Shown here: positions 1 to 6,907 of the stretch, piece by piece
Layout: each line of letters begins with the position of its first letter
How positions within the stretch are numbered: the stretch's first letter is position 1
NCBI GenBank assembly: GCA_020741375.1
Contig: DYZF01000169.1
Span: 1-8,279, forward strand
Origin: Tessaracoccus flavescens
GTDB lineage: Bacteria; Actinomycetota; Actinomycetes; Propionibacteriales; Propionibacteriaceae
Length of the DNA: 8,279 bases
Reading direction: 5' to 3'
Notes under the pieces: generated by a model
Database searches by the model: none
Seen by the model: the letters and a program-made list of their open reading frames with translations, nothing else
Told to the model about the DNA's origin: nothing
Translations under genes and position numbers: made by a program

Positions 1-1
1 C

Positions 2-142
2 GCTACCGCGGAATCCACCGAAGCCACGACCGAGGCCGAGGGGGACGCCACGGGTTCAGTGGTTCTTCCTATGGCGATCGGTGGTGCCGTGCTGTTGGTG
101 GGCGGCGGCGCCGCTGCGTGGCTCCTCAGCCGCCGTCGTTAG
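2..142 (+). CDS. 3' end of a membrane-anchored surface or secreted protein gene (partial)
   Basis: Only the last 46 codons are in the window, read in the frame starting at base 2 and ending at TAG 140-142. The visible protein has a Thr/Glu-rich stretch (TAESTEATTEAEGDATG), then a hydrophobic segment of about 22 residues (from SVVLPMAIGG to AAAWLL), and ends in SRRR. A linker, one transmembrane helix and a short basic tail form the usual C-terminal anchor of exported actinobacterial proteins (CopC/YcnI-like proteins, carboxypeptidases and others); the catalytic or binding part lies outside the window, so no function is given. There is no LPxTG motif. The gene is convergent with ftsY, with 2 bp between the stops. 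The reading frame is clear from composition and the plausible anchor; the identity is unknown. Confidence 0.7.
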   Translation, partial: ATAESTEATTEAEGDATGSVVLPMAIGGAVLLVGGGAAAWLLSRRR

Positions 143-144
143 AC

Positions 145-1368
145 TCACTCGCCGAGGATGCCTTGGACGAAGCCCTCGGGCTCAAACGGGGCCAAGTCGT
201 CGACACCCTCGCCGAGGCCCACAAGCTTGACGGGAACGCCGAGTTCTCGCTGCACCTGAATCACGATGCCGCCCTTGGCGGACCCGTCGAGCTTGGTCAA
301 CACGATGCCGGTGACGTCGACGACCTCGGCGAAGATGCGGGCCTGCGTCATGCCGTTCTGGCCGGTGGTGGCGTCGAGCACCAGCAGCACCTCGGTGACG
401 CCGGCCTTCTTCTCGATGACGCGCTTCACCTTGCCGAGCTCGTCCATGAGGCCCGTCTTGGTGTGGAGCCGGCCGGCGGTGTCGACGATGACGACATCCA
501 CGCCCTGCTCGACGCCCTTGGCGACGGCGTCGAACGCCACGGAGGCCGGGTCTGCCGCCTCTTCGCCACGGATGGTCTCCACACCGACGCGCTCACCCCA
601 GGTGGCGAGCTGCTCGGCCGCGGCGGCACGGAACGTGTCGGCCGCGCCCAGGACAACGGACTTGCCCTCGGCCACCAGCACGCGTGCCAGCTTGCCGACG
701 GTGGTGGTCTTGCCGGTGCCGTTGACGCCGACGACCAGCACGACGGCGGGGTCGCCCGGGTTGGCGGGCGTCAGGTTGAGGGAGCGATCCAGCGACGGGT
801 CCACGAGCTTCAGCAGCTCGCGCGACAGGACCTGCTTGGCCTTGGCCGGATCTGAGACGCCGTCGACGGCGAGTTCCTTGCGCAGCGCCTCGGTGAGCTC
901 CATCGTCGGGCCGACGCCCAGATCGGAGGTGATGAGGGTGGTCTCGAAATCGTCCCAGACCTCGGCGTCGATCCGGTCGGAGGACAGAAGGTCAGCCAGC
1001 GCACGTGCAAGCGCGTTGTTGCTGGTGGAGAGTCGACGGCGAAGTCGGGCCCAGCGGGAAGTGGGCGCCTCAGGCTCGTCGAGCGAAGGTGCCTCGGGTT
1101 CGAGGACCTCCGGCTCCGGTGAAGGCTCGACCGGCGCCTCGACCGGCGGCGCGTCGGGTTCGGTGACTACGTCAGGCTGGAGTTCGGGTTCGAGCGTGGG
1201 CTCTTCAGCGGTGGGTGGCGCCTCGACCGGGCCCGGAGTGGGCTGGTGTTCAAGCTCCTCGCGGCGCTTGTTCTCGAGTTGCCGACGGCCGTCGACCGTG
1301 ATGACGATACTTGCGACGACGATGCACAGACCGACGACCGCGATGATGAGCCAGAAAAACCATTCCAC
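145..1368 (-). CDS. ftsY: FtsY, signal recognition particle receptor GTPase
   Basis: FtsY docks ribosome-nascent-chain-SRP complexes at the membrane; its GTPase pairs with that of Ffh and hands the chain to SecYEG. The 407-residue protein has an N-terminal transmembrane helix (about 4-25), as known for actinobacterial FtsY, then a Pro/Glu/Ala-rich acidic linker (about 38-103) built from imperfect EP/EAP repeats. The N domain starts near 104 and the G domain near 205. Motifs seen: P-loop GVNGTGKTTT (214-223), DTFRAAAAEQL (244-254), DTAGR (296-300), TKLDG (358-362) and the closing GLGEGVDDLAPF (385-395). The start is GTG, chosen because it places the helix at the N-terminus and has AGGA (1376-1379) 7 nt upstream; an overlapping ATG at 1376 is in another frame. 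It is the last gene of the minus-strand block, 32 bp after the small membrane protein gene. Confidence 0.97.
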   Translation of the reverse strand: MEWFFWLIIAVVGLCIVVASIVITVDGRRQLENKRREELEHQPTPGPVEAPPTAEEPTLEPELQPDVVTEPDAPPVEAPVEPSPEPEVLEPEAPSLDEPEAPTSRWARLRRRLSTSNNALARALADLLSSDRIDAEVWDDFETTLITSDLGVGPTMELTEALRKELAVDGVSDPAKAKQVLSRELLKLVDPSLDRSLNLTPANPGDPAVVLVVGVNGTGKTTTVGKLARVLVAEGKSVVLGAADTFRAAAAEQLATWGERVGVETIRGEEAADPASVAFDAVAKGVEQGVDVVIVDTAGRLHTKTGLMDELGKVKRVIEKKAGVTEVLLVLDATTGQNGMTQARIFAEVVDVTGIVLTKLDGSAKGGIVIQVQRELGVPVKLVGLGEGVDDLAPFEPEGFVQGILGE

Positions 1369-1400
1369 GCGCTCATCCTAGTGGAGTGGTTGGTGACCCC

Positions 1401-1610
1401 TTAGCCGCGGGAGGCGGGGCGCACTTCGTCCAAGCGGTCCAGGAACCGCGGCGGGGTGCCGTCGGCACCCAGAATCTCGGCGCCCTTCTGGGCGTATCCG
1501 GTGAAGCGGGAGTTCTCTGGCAGCTGCAGGTGGCCACCGCTGACAGCCACGGTCAGGAGGACGGCGGCAGCTAGCAGGACGCTCACGAGCACGGCGACAA
1601 CAAAGAACAT
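1401..1610 (-). CDS. Small single-pass membrane protein of unknown function
   Basis: A 69-residue protein with one hydrophobic helix at about residues 2-25 (MFFVVAVLVSVLLAAAVLL region), followed by a polar domain of about 43 residues ending RFLDRLDEVRPASRG. I do not recognise the family. The ATG at 1608-1610 was chosen over upstream in-frame ATGs because AAAGG (1616-1620) lies 5 nt before it and because it puts the helix at the N-terminus; the longer form (up to 1670) would begin with an unlikely Pro-rich polar leader. It sits between smc (87 bp upstream) and ftsY (32 bp downstream), all on one strand, so co-transcription is likely. The few residues after the helix (GYAQKGAEIL, FLDRLDEV) faintly recall short DivIVA-like tails of actinobacterial membrane proteins, but the match is too weak to name. 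Confidence 0.7.
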   Translation of the reverse strand: MFFVVAVLVSVLLAAAVLLTVAVSGGHLQLPENSRFTGYAQKGAEILGADGTPPRFLDRLDEVRPASRG

Positions 1611-1697
1611 GGGAGCCTTTCGGGGGAAGGAAATGCAAGGCCCCATCATTGTGTCAGGCGGCCGGGCCAAACGACGAACTCGCTACCCAGCGTTCAC

Positions 1698-4600
1698 CTA
1701 GGCGTTGTGGAGTCGTTGACTCACGACGGTGGAGATCCCGTCGCCGCGCATCGTGACGCCATACAGAGAGTCGGCGATCTCCATCGTCCGCTTCTGGTGG
1801 GTGATGATGAGCAACTGCGAGTTCGCCCGCAGCTCCTCGTAGATGGTGAGGAGTCGCCCGAGGTTGGCATCGTCGAGGGCCGCCTCCACCTCATCGAGGA
1901 TGTAGAACGGGCTGGGGCGGGCGATGAAGAGCGCCACGAGGAACGCCACCGCCACCAGAGAGCGCTCGCCGCCCGAGAGCAGGGAGAGCCGCTTGACCTG
2001 CTTGCCGGCAGGGCGCGCTTCGACGTCGACACCGGTGTTGAGCCAATCGGACGGATCCGTGAGGATCAGCCGGCCTTCGCCGCCCGGGAAGAGGCGTGAG
2101 AACACGTCCTCAAAGCTCTTCTCGACGTCCTTGTAGGCGGCCTCGAACACCTCTTGGACCCGCTTGTCCACCTCGGCGACGATGTCGATGAGGTCGCCTC
2201 GTGTCTGCTTGAGGTCGTCGAGTTGCTCGGCCAGGAACTGGTGGCGGGCCGTCATGGCGTCGAACTCTTCGAGCGCCAACGGGTTCACTCGGCCGAGGAC
2301 CGCCAGATTGCGCTCGGCGGCGCGGAGGCGGGCCGTTTGCTGATCGCGGTTGTAGGCGATGGGTTCCGGCTGCTCATCCTCCTCTGTGAGCGGCGTGCCG
2401 TCGGGTCTGGTCAGCACTGGAACGAGCTGGTCCGGGCCGTACTCCGCGACCAGTTGCTCCGGTTCGAGGCCCAACTCCCCCAGCGCCTTGTCGGTGAGCT
2501 GCTCGATGCGCATCCGGTGCTCGATCCGCACCATCTCGTCCTTGTGGGCTCCGCGGACGATCTCGTCGAGCCTCGCGGAGGCCGCCTTGGAGGCATGCCG
2601 GGCTTGGGTGGTGCCGGTCTCGGCGTCGCGTCGGGATTGGTCTGCGGCGTCGCGCTGCGCCGAGGCCCGCTGGCGGACGGTTTCGATGCGGTCGGCGAGC
2701 ACGAGGGCGGCCTCGTGCACGACGCGTGCAACTTCGCCCTCACGTCGCAACTGCTCGGCACGCTGCTTGGCCTTGGCCCGCGACTGCCGCTCGTGCTGGG
2801 CTGCCCGGAGCAGGGAATCGGCACGCCCAGAGATGGCCTTGACCTGCTCCTCCGAGGTGCGCAGGGCCAGACGGGCGTCCATCTCGGCCTGTCGGGCGCG
2901 GCGGGCCTCGCCCGCCTTGTCGTCCCGCTCCGCCGGGTCTGGCTCAGCCACGTCCCCTTCGTTCGAGGCGGCTTCAAGGCGCGCCTTCAGCTCTGTCAGT
3001 GACTCCTCGTCGCGCAGTCGGGCGCCCTTCGCCGTCTCCATGGCTTCGGCCAGCCGCTCCGCCTCGCGCGTGGCGGACGCCTGCGCCTGGCGGTAGGAGC
3101 CGAGCTGGTCAGCGACCGCGGCCAGTTGGGCGTCGGAATCGTGCAGTTCGCTCAGCGCAGCGTTCTCCGCCTGCTTGGCGTCCTCGAGCTTGGCCCGGAG
3201 CTCCTCCAACGCGAATCGCAACCGATCCGACTCATGCCGGCTCGCGACGAGCTCTTCCTCAGCCTCAGCCAACTGAGCCGTGACCTCGAGCAGCGACGGC
3301 GCCGCCGCGGAGCCGCCCTCAACCAGCCACGCCGAGTAGAAGTCACCCGAACGGGTGACCGCGACCAGCGACGGGTCGCCGTCCACCGCCGCCCGGGCAG
3401 CGTCAGCGTCCTCGACGGCGACGGCGGAGGCCAGCAGCTGATCCAGTGCGCCCGCCAGCGACTCCGGGGCGTCCACGAGATCGCGCACGGCAGTTCCCTT
3501 GACCGCGGGCAGCTTCTGGCGGGGCGCGCCGGCGACGATCAGTGGCGCCCTGCCCAGGTCGCCGTCGGCGAGGAACTGCGATGCCGCGGCGGCGCCGGCC
3601 AAACCGTCGACGACCACTGCCTCGGTCATGCCCCGCAGCGCCGCAGCGACGGCGGCCTCCCAACCGGCCTTCACCGAGAGCAGTTCGCCCAACCGTCCGA
3701 CGACGTCGTCGCGGCCAGACTCGATCAGGTCACCCGAGCCGTCCTTGCGTTGCGTCATCAACCGCAGCGCCGAGATCCGCGCCTCGATGCCGGTTCGACG
3801 CTGCGCCGCTTCAACTTCCCGGGCCTTCAGCCCGGTCAGCTCCTCCTCTAGCACCTCGACCGCTGCGGCGGCGGCTTCGTAACGCTCGTCGAGGTCCGAC
3901 TCAGACGCGCCGAGGCCGGCCAATGATGATTCGGTGCTGTGGTACTTCTTGCTCGCCTCGTCCGCGCGGGCCAGAGCTTCGTCGCGTCGGTGCGCGAGAC
4001 GCGCCATCTCCTCGTCGGATGCCTCGAGGCGCGACTGAATCGAGTTCACGCGGCCGGTCAGCCGGGCCAGGCCCTCGCGTCGATCAGCGATGGCCCGGAG
4101 CGCCGCACTGTACGCCTGCTCCGCGGCCGAATGCTCCTGTTCGGCGGCGTTGCGCCGAAGCGTCGCGTCGGTGAGCGCCGAGTGGGCGGATTCGACGTCG
4201 CCGCGCAGCAGCTGCTCCTTGGCGCGGATCTCGGCTGCCTCGGCTTCCAGGGCTTCCGGATCGCGACCCCCGACGTCCAAGGTCGGCTGGTTCTCACCTG
4301 CGCGCATCCGCTCCGCGGAGATGGAGATCGTCGTGGTGACGCGCTCGCGCAGGCCGGCCAGCGAATACCACTGCTCTTGGGCGGCGTTGAAATCGGCGGA
4401 AGCGGCCCGCAGACGGTGCTCGGCCGCCTCCTCCGCGGCCAGCGCGTCGGCCACGGCCTTCTCGGCCCTCGCCTGTGCTTCTGCTGCGGCGGCTTCGTCG
4501 GCGAGTTCTGCGGCCAGTTTCGCTTGGGCGGCGGCGAGGTCGTCGGCCAAGAGGCGTGCCTTCGCGTCGCGCAATTCCGACTGGATGACGGCGGCCTTCC

Positions 4601-5237
4601 GCGCCGCCTGCGCCTGGCGGCCCAGCGGCTTGAGCTGCCGCTGCAACTCGGCCACGAGATCTTGGAGGCGCTCCAAGTTGGCCTTGGTGGCGTCCAACTT
4701 CCGCAGCGCCTTCTCCTTGCGCTTGCGGTGCTTGAGGACGCCTGCGGCTTCCTCGATGAAACCGCGACGCGATTCCGGGGTGGCTTGCAAAATGGCGTCC
4801 AGCTGTCCCTGCCCGACGATGACGTGCATCTCGCGGCCGATGCCGGAATCGCTCAGCAACTCCTGCACGTCGAGGAGTCTGGCGGGCGCACCGTTGATGG
4901 CGTATTCGGAGCCACCGCTACGAAACATCGTGCGCGTGATGGTGACCTCGGCGTACTCGATCGGGAGGGCGCCGTCGGAGTTGTCGATGGTGAGTTCAAC
5001 CTCGGCGCGCCCGAGCGGTGCGCGCTTGGCGGTGCCAGCGAAGATGACGTCTTCCATCTTGCCGCCGCGCAACGTCTTGGCGCCCTGCTCGCCCATCACC
5101 CAGCTCAGCGCGTCGACGACGTTCGACTTGCCGGAACCGTTGGGGCCGACGACGCAGGTGATGCCCGGCTCGAAGACGAGCGTCGTCGCCGACGCGAAAG
5201 ACTTGAAGCCGCGGAGGGTGAGTTGCTTGAGGTACAT
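1698..5237 (-). CDS. smc: SMC, chromosome segregation/condensation ATPase
   Basis: SMC forms the long-armed dimer that, with ScpA and ScpB, compacts and separates chromosomes by ATP-driven loop extrusion. The 1179-residue length is typical. The N-terminal head has Walker A GPNGSGKS (31-38) and the R-loop region GEQGAKTLRGGK (49-60). Two Ala/Glu/Arg-rich coiled-coil arms (about 170-495 and 655-1000) flank a hinge at about 505-650 that begins near VGRLGELLSV and contains a GGS. The C-terminal head carries the ABC signature LLSGGERS (1086-1093), Walker B FYILDE (1111-1116) and the switch His in ITHQKRT (H1147). The start is ATG at 5235-5237, with AAGGTGG (5248-5254) 10 nt upstream inside the last codons of gtrA. 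Its start lies 2 bp after the gtrA stop, so the two are almost certainly co-transcribed. The frame is uninterrupted. scpA and scpB are not in the window. Confidence 0.98.
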   Translation of the reverse strand: MYLKQLTLRGFKSFASATTLVFEPGITCVVGPNGSGKSNVVDALSWVMGEQGAKTLRGGKMEDVIFAGTAKRAPLGRAEVELTIDNSDGALPIEYAEVTITRTMFRSGGSEYAINGAPARLLDVQELLSDSGIGREMHVIVGQGQLDAILQATPESRRGFIEEAAGVLKHRKRKEKALRKLDATKANLERLQDLVAELQRQLKPLGRQAQAARKAAVIQSELRDAKARLLADDLAAAQAKLAAELADEAAAAEAQARAEKAVADALAAEEAAEHRLRAASADFNAAQEQWYSLAGLRERVTTTISISAERMRAGENQPTLDVGGRDPEALEAEAAEIRAKEQLLRGDVESAHSALTDATLRRNAAEQEHSAAEQAYSAALRAIADRREGLARLTGRVNSIQSRLEASDEEMARLAHRRDEALARADEASKKYHSTESSLAGLGASESDLDERYEAAAAAVEVLEEELTGLKAREVEAAQRRTGIEARISALRLMTQRKDGSGDLIESGRDDVVGRLGELLSVKAGWEAAVAAALRGMTEAVVVDGLAGAAAASQFLADGDLGRAPLIVAGAPRQKLPAVKGTAVRDLVDAPESLAGALDQLLASAVAVEDADAARAAVDGDPSLVAVTRSGDFYSAWLVEGGSAAAPSLLEVTAQLAEAEEELVASRHESDRLRFALEELRAKLEDAKQAENAALSELHDSDAQLAAVADQLGSYRQAQASATREAERLAEAMETAKGARLRDEESLTELKARLEAASNEGDVAEPDPAERDDKAGEARRARQAEMDARLALRTSEEQVKAISGRADSLLRAAQHERQSRAKAKQRAEQLRREGEVARVVHEAALVLADRIETVRQRASAQRDAADQSRRDAETGTTQARHASKAASARLDEIVRGAHKDEMVRIEHRMRIEQLTDKALGELGLEPEQLVAEYGPDQLVPVLTRPDGTPLTEEDEQPEPIAYNRDQQTARLRAAERNLAVLGRVNPLALEEFDAMTARHQFLAEQLDDLKQTRGDLIDIVAEVDKRVQEVFEAAYKDVEKSFEDVFSRLFPGGEGRLILTDPSDWLNTGVDVEARPAGKQVKRLSLLSGGERSLVAVAFLVALFIARPSPFYILDEVEAALDDANLGRLLTIYEELRANSQLLIITHQKRTMEIADSLYGVTMRGDGISTVVSQRLHNA

Positions 5238-5239
5238 GC

Positions 5240-5803
5240 CTAGGCATCCACCTTCGACGGCGGCACATCAACAGCGCGGTTCCCCCGCACGGCCCGGAAC
5301 GTCCACAGCTTGTTCACGACGAAGTTGATCGGCAACGTCAGGAAGATGGCGATCAGCTGCGCCCAGTACTCGCGTGAGCGCAGCCCCGTCTCCTCATGGA
5401 AGTGCGGCTCGGGCAGGTACAGCGGCATCGTCGGATTGGTCATGAGCAGCTTGAGTAGCGCTCCGACGAGCATGGCCACGGAGCCGACGGCGAAGAACGG
5501 CCAGAATTCCTTCCACCAGCCGGCGTGCTTGGAGCTCTTGAAGGTCCACCAGCGGTTCAGCTGGAAGTTCCAGACGTTCGCCACGAGGAACGGGATGAAC
5601 CAAGCCAGCTGCGTGAAGCGGATGTTGAAGTCGGTGCCGGGGATGGACCACACCACGTCTTGCGCGTTGATCGAGCCGCCGTTGAGCTTGTTCATGATGA
5701 TGTTGACCACCATGTTGACGACGACGCCGCTGCCGCCGACGATGCCGAAGCGCAGGAACTGCCCGAGCGAGTGCCCGTATCGATCCACGACTGACTTGAT
5801 CAC
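5240..5803 (-). CDS. GtrA-family four-helix membrane protein
   Basis: 187 residues with four predicted transmembrane helices (about 16-38, 62-82, 98-121 and 145-166). The family hallmark appears twice, showing its internal duplication: N79-F-x-x-N83 followed by WWTF, and N160-F-x-x-N164 followed by LWTF. GtrA proteins are thought to flip, or help present, polyprenyl-linked sugars for cell-envelope glycosylation; a mycobacterial member (Rv3789) is linked to decaprenyl-phosphoryl arabinose and arabinogalactan synthesis. The substrate here cannot be inferred. The start is GTG with GAAGGG (5811-5816) 7 nt upstream. The start codon directly follows a TAG that ends a degraded mutM tail. It lies 2 bp before smc, an uncommon neighbour for this family. 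The family call is sure; the function is not. Confidence 0.92.
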   Translation of the reverse strand: MIKSVVDRYGHSLGQFLRFGIVGGSGVVVNMVVNIIMNKLNGGSINAQDVVWSIPGTDFNIRFTQLAWFIPFLVANVWNFQLNRWWTFKSSKHAGWWKEFWPFFAVGSVAMLVGALLKLLMTNPTMPLYLPEPHFHEETGLRSREYWAQLIAIFLTLPINFVVNKLWTFRAVRGNRAVDVPPSKVDA

Positions 5804-5898
5804 CTAGTTTCCCTTCGGCGCCTTCTGACACCTCGGACAAAAGTAGCGGCTGCAGTTGATGAATGTGAGGCTGACGCTCGGCGTGCCCCGGTACGGCA
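5804..5898 (-). pseudogene. Relic of a second mutM 3' end (zinc-finger tail)
   Basis: Reading the minus strand from 5887 to the TAG at 5804-5806 gives 27 codons that begin GTP and contain FINCSRYFCPRCQ. The intact MutM has GTP at 252-254 and [13 protein letters not shown] at 260-272. By eye, 12 of 24 aligned residues are identical with no gap, including the second Cys pair of the zinc finger. Upstream, TGCCGT (5893-5898) matches the first zinc Cys codon plus Arg of MutM, but the frame is lost by about one base before GTP and the second Cys is gone. The Arg that contacts DNA in the finger (R263 of the intact copy) is Cys here (codon TGC, one step from CGC). No start or body of the gene remains. 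The TAG abuts the GTG of gtrA, and the last codons carry the gtrA ribosome binding site, which may explain why this end survives. Confidence 0.8.
5811..5816 (-). promoter_or_regulatory. Ribosome binding site of gtrA inside the mutM relic
   Basis: GAAGGG lies 7 nt before the GTG start of gtrA and supports that start. It coincides with the last sense codons of the relic (PKGN then TAG), so the ancestral mutM and gtrA were probably translationally coupled, with stop and start codons touching. Confidence 0.6.
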
Positions 5899-6049
5899 GT
5901 CTACGGTGCGCACGGCGCCAAGCCTTTCGCGCCTCGGCCGCCCCGCCCTAAGACGGTTACATTCCCTGGATCAAATCACCGAGTCGCCACCTGAGGGCCA
6001 CCCTGAACGGAAAATGCAGCACGACTCTGCTCATGAGTGAACCAGACTG
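5899..6049. other. Gap between mutM and the relic, no gene seen
   Basis: About 150 bp with no intact coding region on either strand. Read on from the mutM TGA in the same frame, there are 30 further sense codons up to TAA 5957-5959, ending LGDLIQGM. The right part is less GC-rich than the flanking genes. On the minus strand, small hairpins (GCAG..CTGC followed by ATTTT near 6013-6032; AGGG..CCCT near 5993-6004) are too short to call terminators. No promoter with both boxes was found. It could be decayed mutM body or a fragment of inserted DNA; nothing here decides. Confidence 0.4.
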
Positions 6050-6907
6050 TCAATCTTGCGCAGAATCACTAGATTCGCGCCGCGGTTTCCGCTGGCAACG
6101 CTGACACAAGAACGACGACCTATTCATGAACTGCTCTCGCACGATCGGCGTTCCACACCGACGGCACGGCCGCCCCTCCTGACCGTAGGCGTTGAGCGCA
6201 CGGTCGAAGTAGCCGGACTCCCCGTTCACATTGACGTACAGCGAGTCGAAGGACGTGCCGCCTTGGTCCAGCGCCGAGGCCATCACGTCGCTGGCCGCCC
6301 TCAGAAGGTCTAGGGCCTTGCGTGGGCCGAGCGCATCAGACGGGTGGTCGTAGTGGATCCGCGATATCCACAGCGCCTCGTCGGCGTAGATGTTGCCGAT
6401 CCCAGAGATCAGCGACTGGTTCAGCAACGCTCGTTTGACGCCCGTCCGGCGAGACCGGAGGCGTGCCGCAACCGCGCGGGCGTCGAACTTCGGATCGAAC
6501 GGGTCCAGCGCGATGTGGGGCACTGGGTCCGACGCGCGGCCCGGCGCCCACTCCAACCCACCGAACATGCGCTGGTCGACGAAGCGCAGATCGGAGCCGT
6601 CGTCGAGGCGGAATCGGACGCGAGTGTTGCGGATGAGTTCGTCGTCGGGCGCATTGATCCGAAACTGTCCACTCATGCCGAGGTGAATGATGAGGGCGTC
6701 GTCGGCCATCTCGAGCCACAGGAACTTGCCGCGACGGCGCACGGCGTCGATGCGTCTGCCGGTCAGATCGACGGCGAATCCGTCGGGTCCCAGTGGGTGG
6801 GTCCGGACGGGCCGAGGATGCAGGACGGTGACACCCTCGATGACGCGTCCAAGGGCGTGCCGCTCGAGGCCGCGGCGCACCACCTCAACCTCGGGAAGCT
6901 CAGGCAC
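6050..6907 (-). CDS. mutM: MutM/Fpg, formamidopyrimidine-DNA glycosylase/AP lyase
   Basis: This base-excision repair enzyme removes 8-oxoguanine and formamidopyrimidines and nicks the DNA by beta,delta-elimination. The 285-residue protein starts [10 protein letters not shown], giving the catalytic N-terminal Pro (after Met removal) and Glu3. Also seen are K61 ([10 protein letters not shown], equivalent of E. coli K57), HLGMSGQF (75-82) with the intercalating Met, the DQRMFGG loop (111-117) supplying Arg and Phe, the helix-two-turn-helix motif [12 protein letters not shown] (169-180), and a C-terminal zinc finger C248-x2-C251 / C268-x2-C271 with DNA-contacting R263. All key residues are present, so the gene looks functional. 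A polar 12-residue tail after the finger ([11 protein letters not shown] region) is longer than in many homologues. The GTG start overlaps the rnc stop by 8 bp, with only a weak GGGA site upstream, suggesting translational coupling. Confidence 0.97.
   Translation of the reverse strand: MPELPEVEVVRRGLERHALGRVIEGVTVLHPRPVRTHPLGPDGFAVDLTGRRIDAVRRRGKFLWLEMADDALIIHLGMSGQFRINAPDDELIRNTRVRFRLDDGSDLRFVDQRMFGGLEWAPGRASDPVPHIALDPFDPKFDARAVAARLRSRRTGVKRALLNQSLISGIGNIYADEALWISRIHYDHPSDALGPRKALDLLRAASDVMASALDQGGTSFDSLYVNVNGESGYFDRALNAYGQEGRPCRRCGTPIVREQFMNRSSFLCQRCQRKPRRESSDSAQD

Noticed and set aside
1066..1260. Imperfect short repeats (CTCGACCGG and similar) in the 5' part of ftsY
   Set aside because: They encode the EP/EAP-rich acidic linker of FtsY, a low-complexity region normal for the protein, not a separate repeat element.
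118..1381. Long plus-strand open frames opposite ftsY (118-855 and 266-1381)
   Set aside because: They are mirror frames of ftsY caused by high GC; they show no motifs, are compositionally biased, and ftsY has every expected motif.
3342..3359. 8-bp perfect inverted repeat (GTCACCCG with AA spacer) inside smc
   Set aside because: It encodes ordinary hinge residues and short arms of this size are expected by chance in a window of this length; no extension of the stem.
3939..5328. Plus-strand open frames of more than 400 codons opposite smc (3939-5243, 4090-5328)
   Set aside because: They lie opposite the SMC N-terminal head and arm, whose reading is certain; the translations are Arg/Ser- or Leu/Gly-rich with no recognisable domain.
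5394..5840. Alternative minus-strand frame of 148 codons overlapping gtrA
   Set aside because: It is a shifted frame of gtrA rich in Arg/Ala with no membrane segments; the gtrA frame has the family motifs twice.
5840..5845. TACTTT on the minus strand as a -10 box for gtrA
   Set aside because: It is the Tyr-Phe codon pair of the mutM relic and has no -35 partner at suitable spacing, so it is most likely coincidence.
5957..6034. 25-codon ATG frame on the minus strand after mutM
   Set aside because: No ribosome binding site, no recognisable product, and it lies in a decayed region.
6048..6053. Perfect TTGACA on the minus strand at the mutM stop, a candidate -35 box for gtrA-smc
   Set aside because: No acceptable -10 box lies 16-18 bp downstream (GCAGAG or CAGAGT), and it falls in the mutM stop codon.
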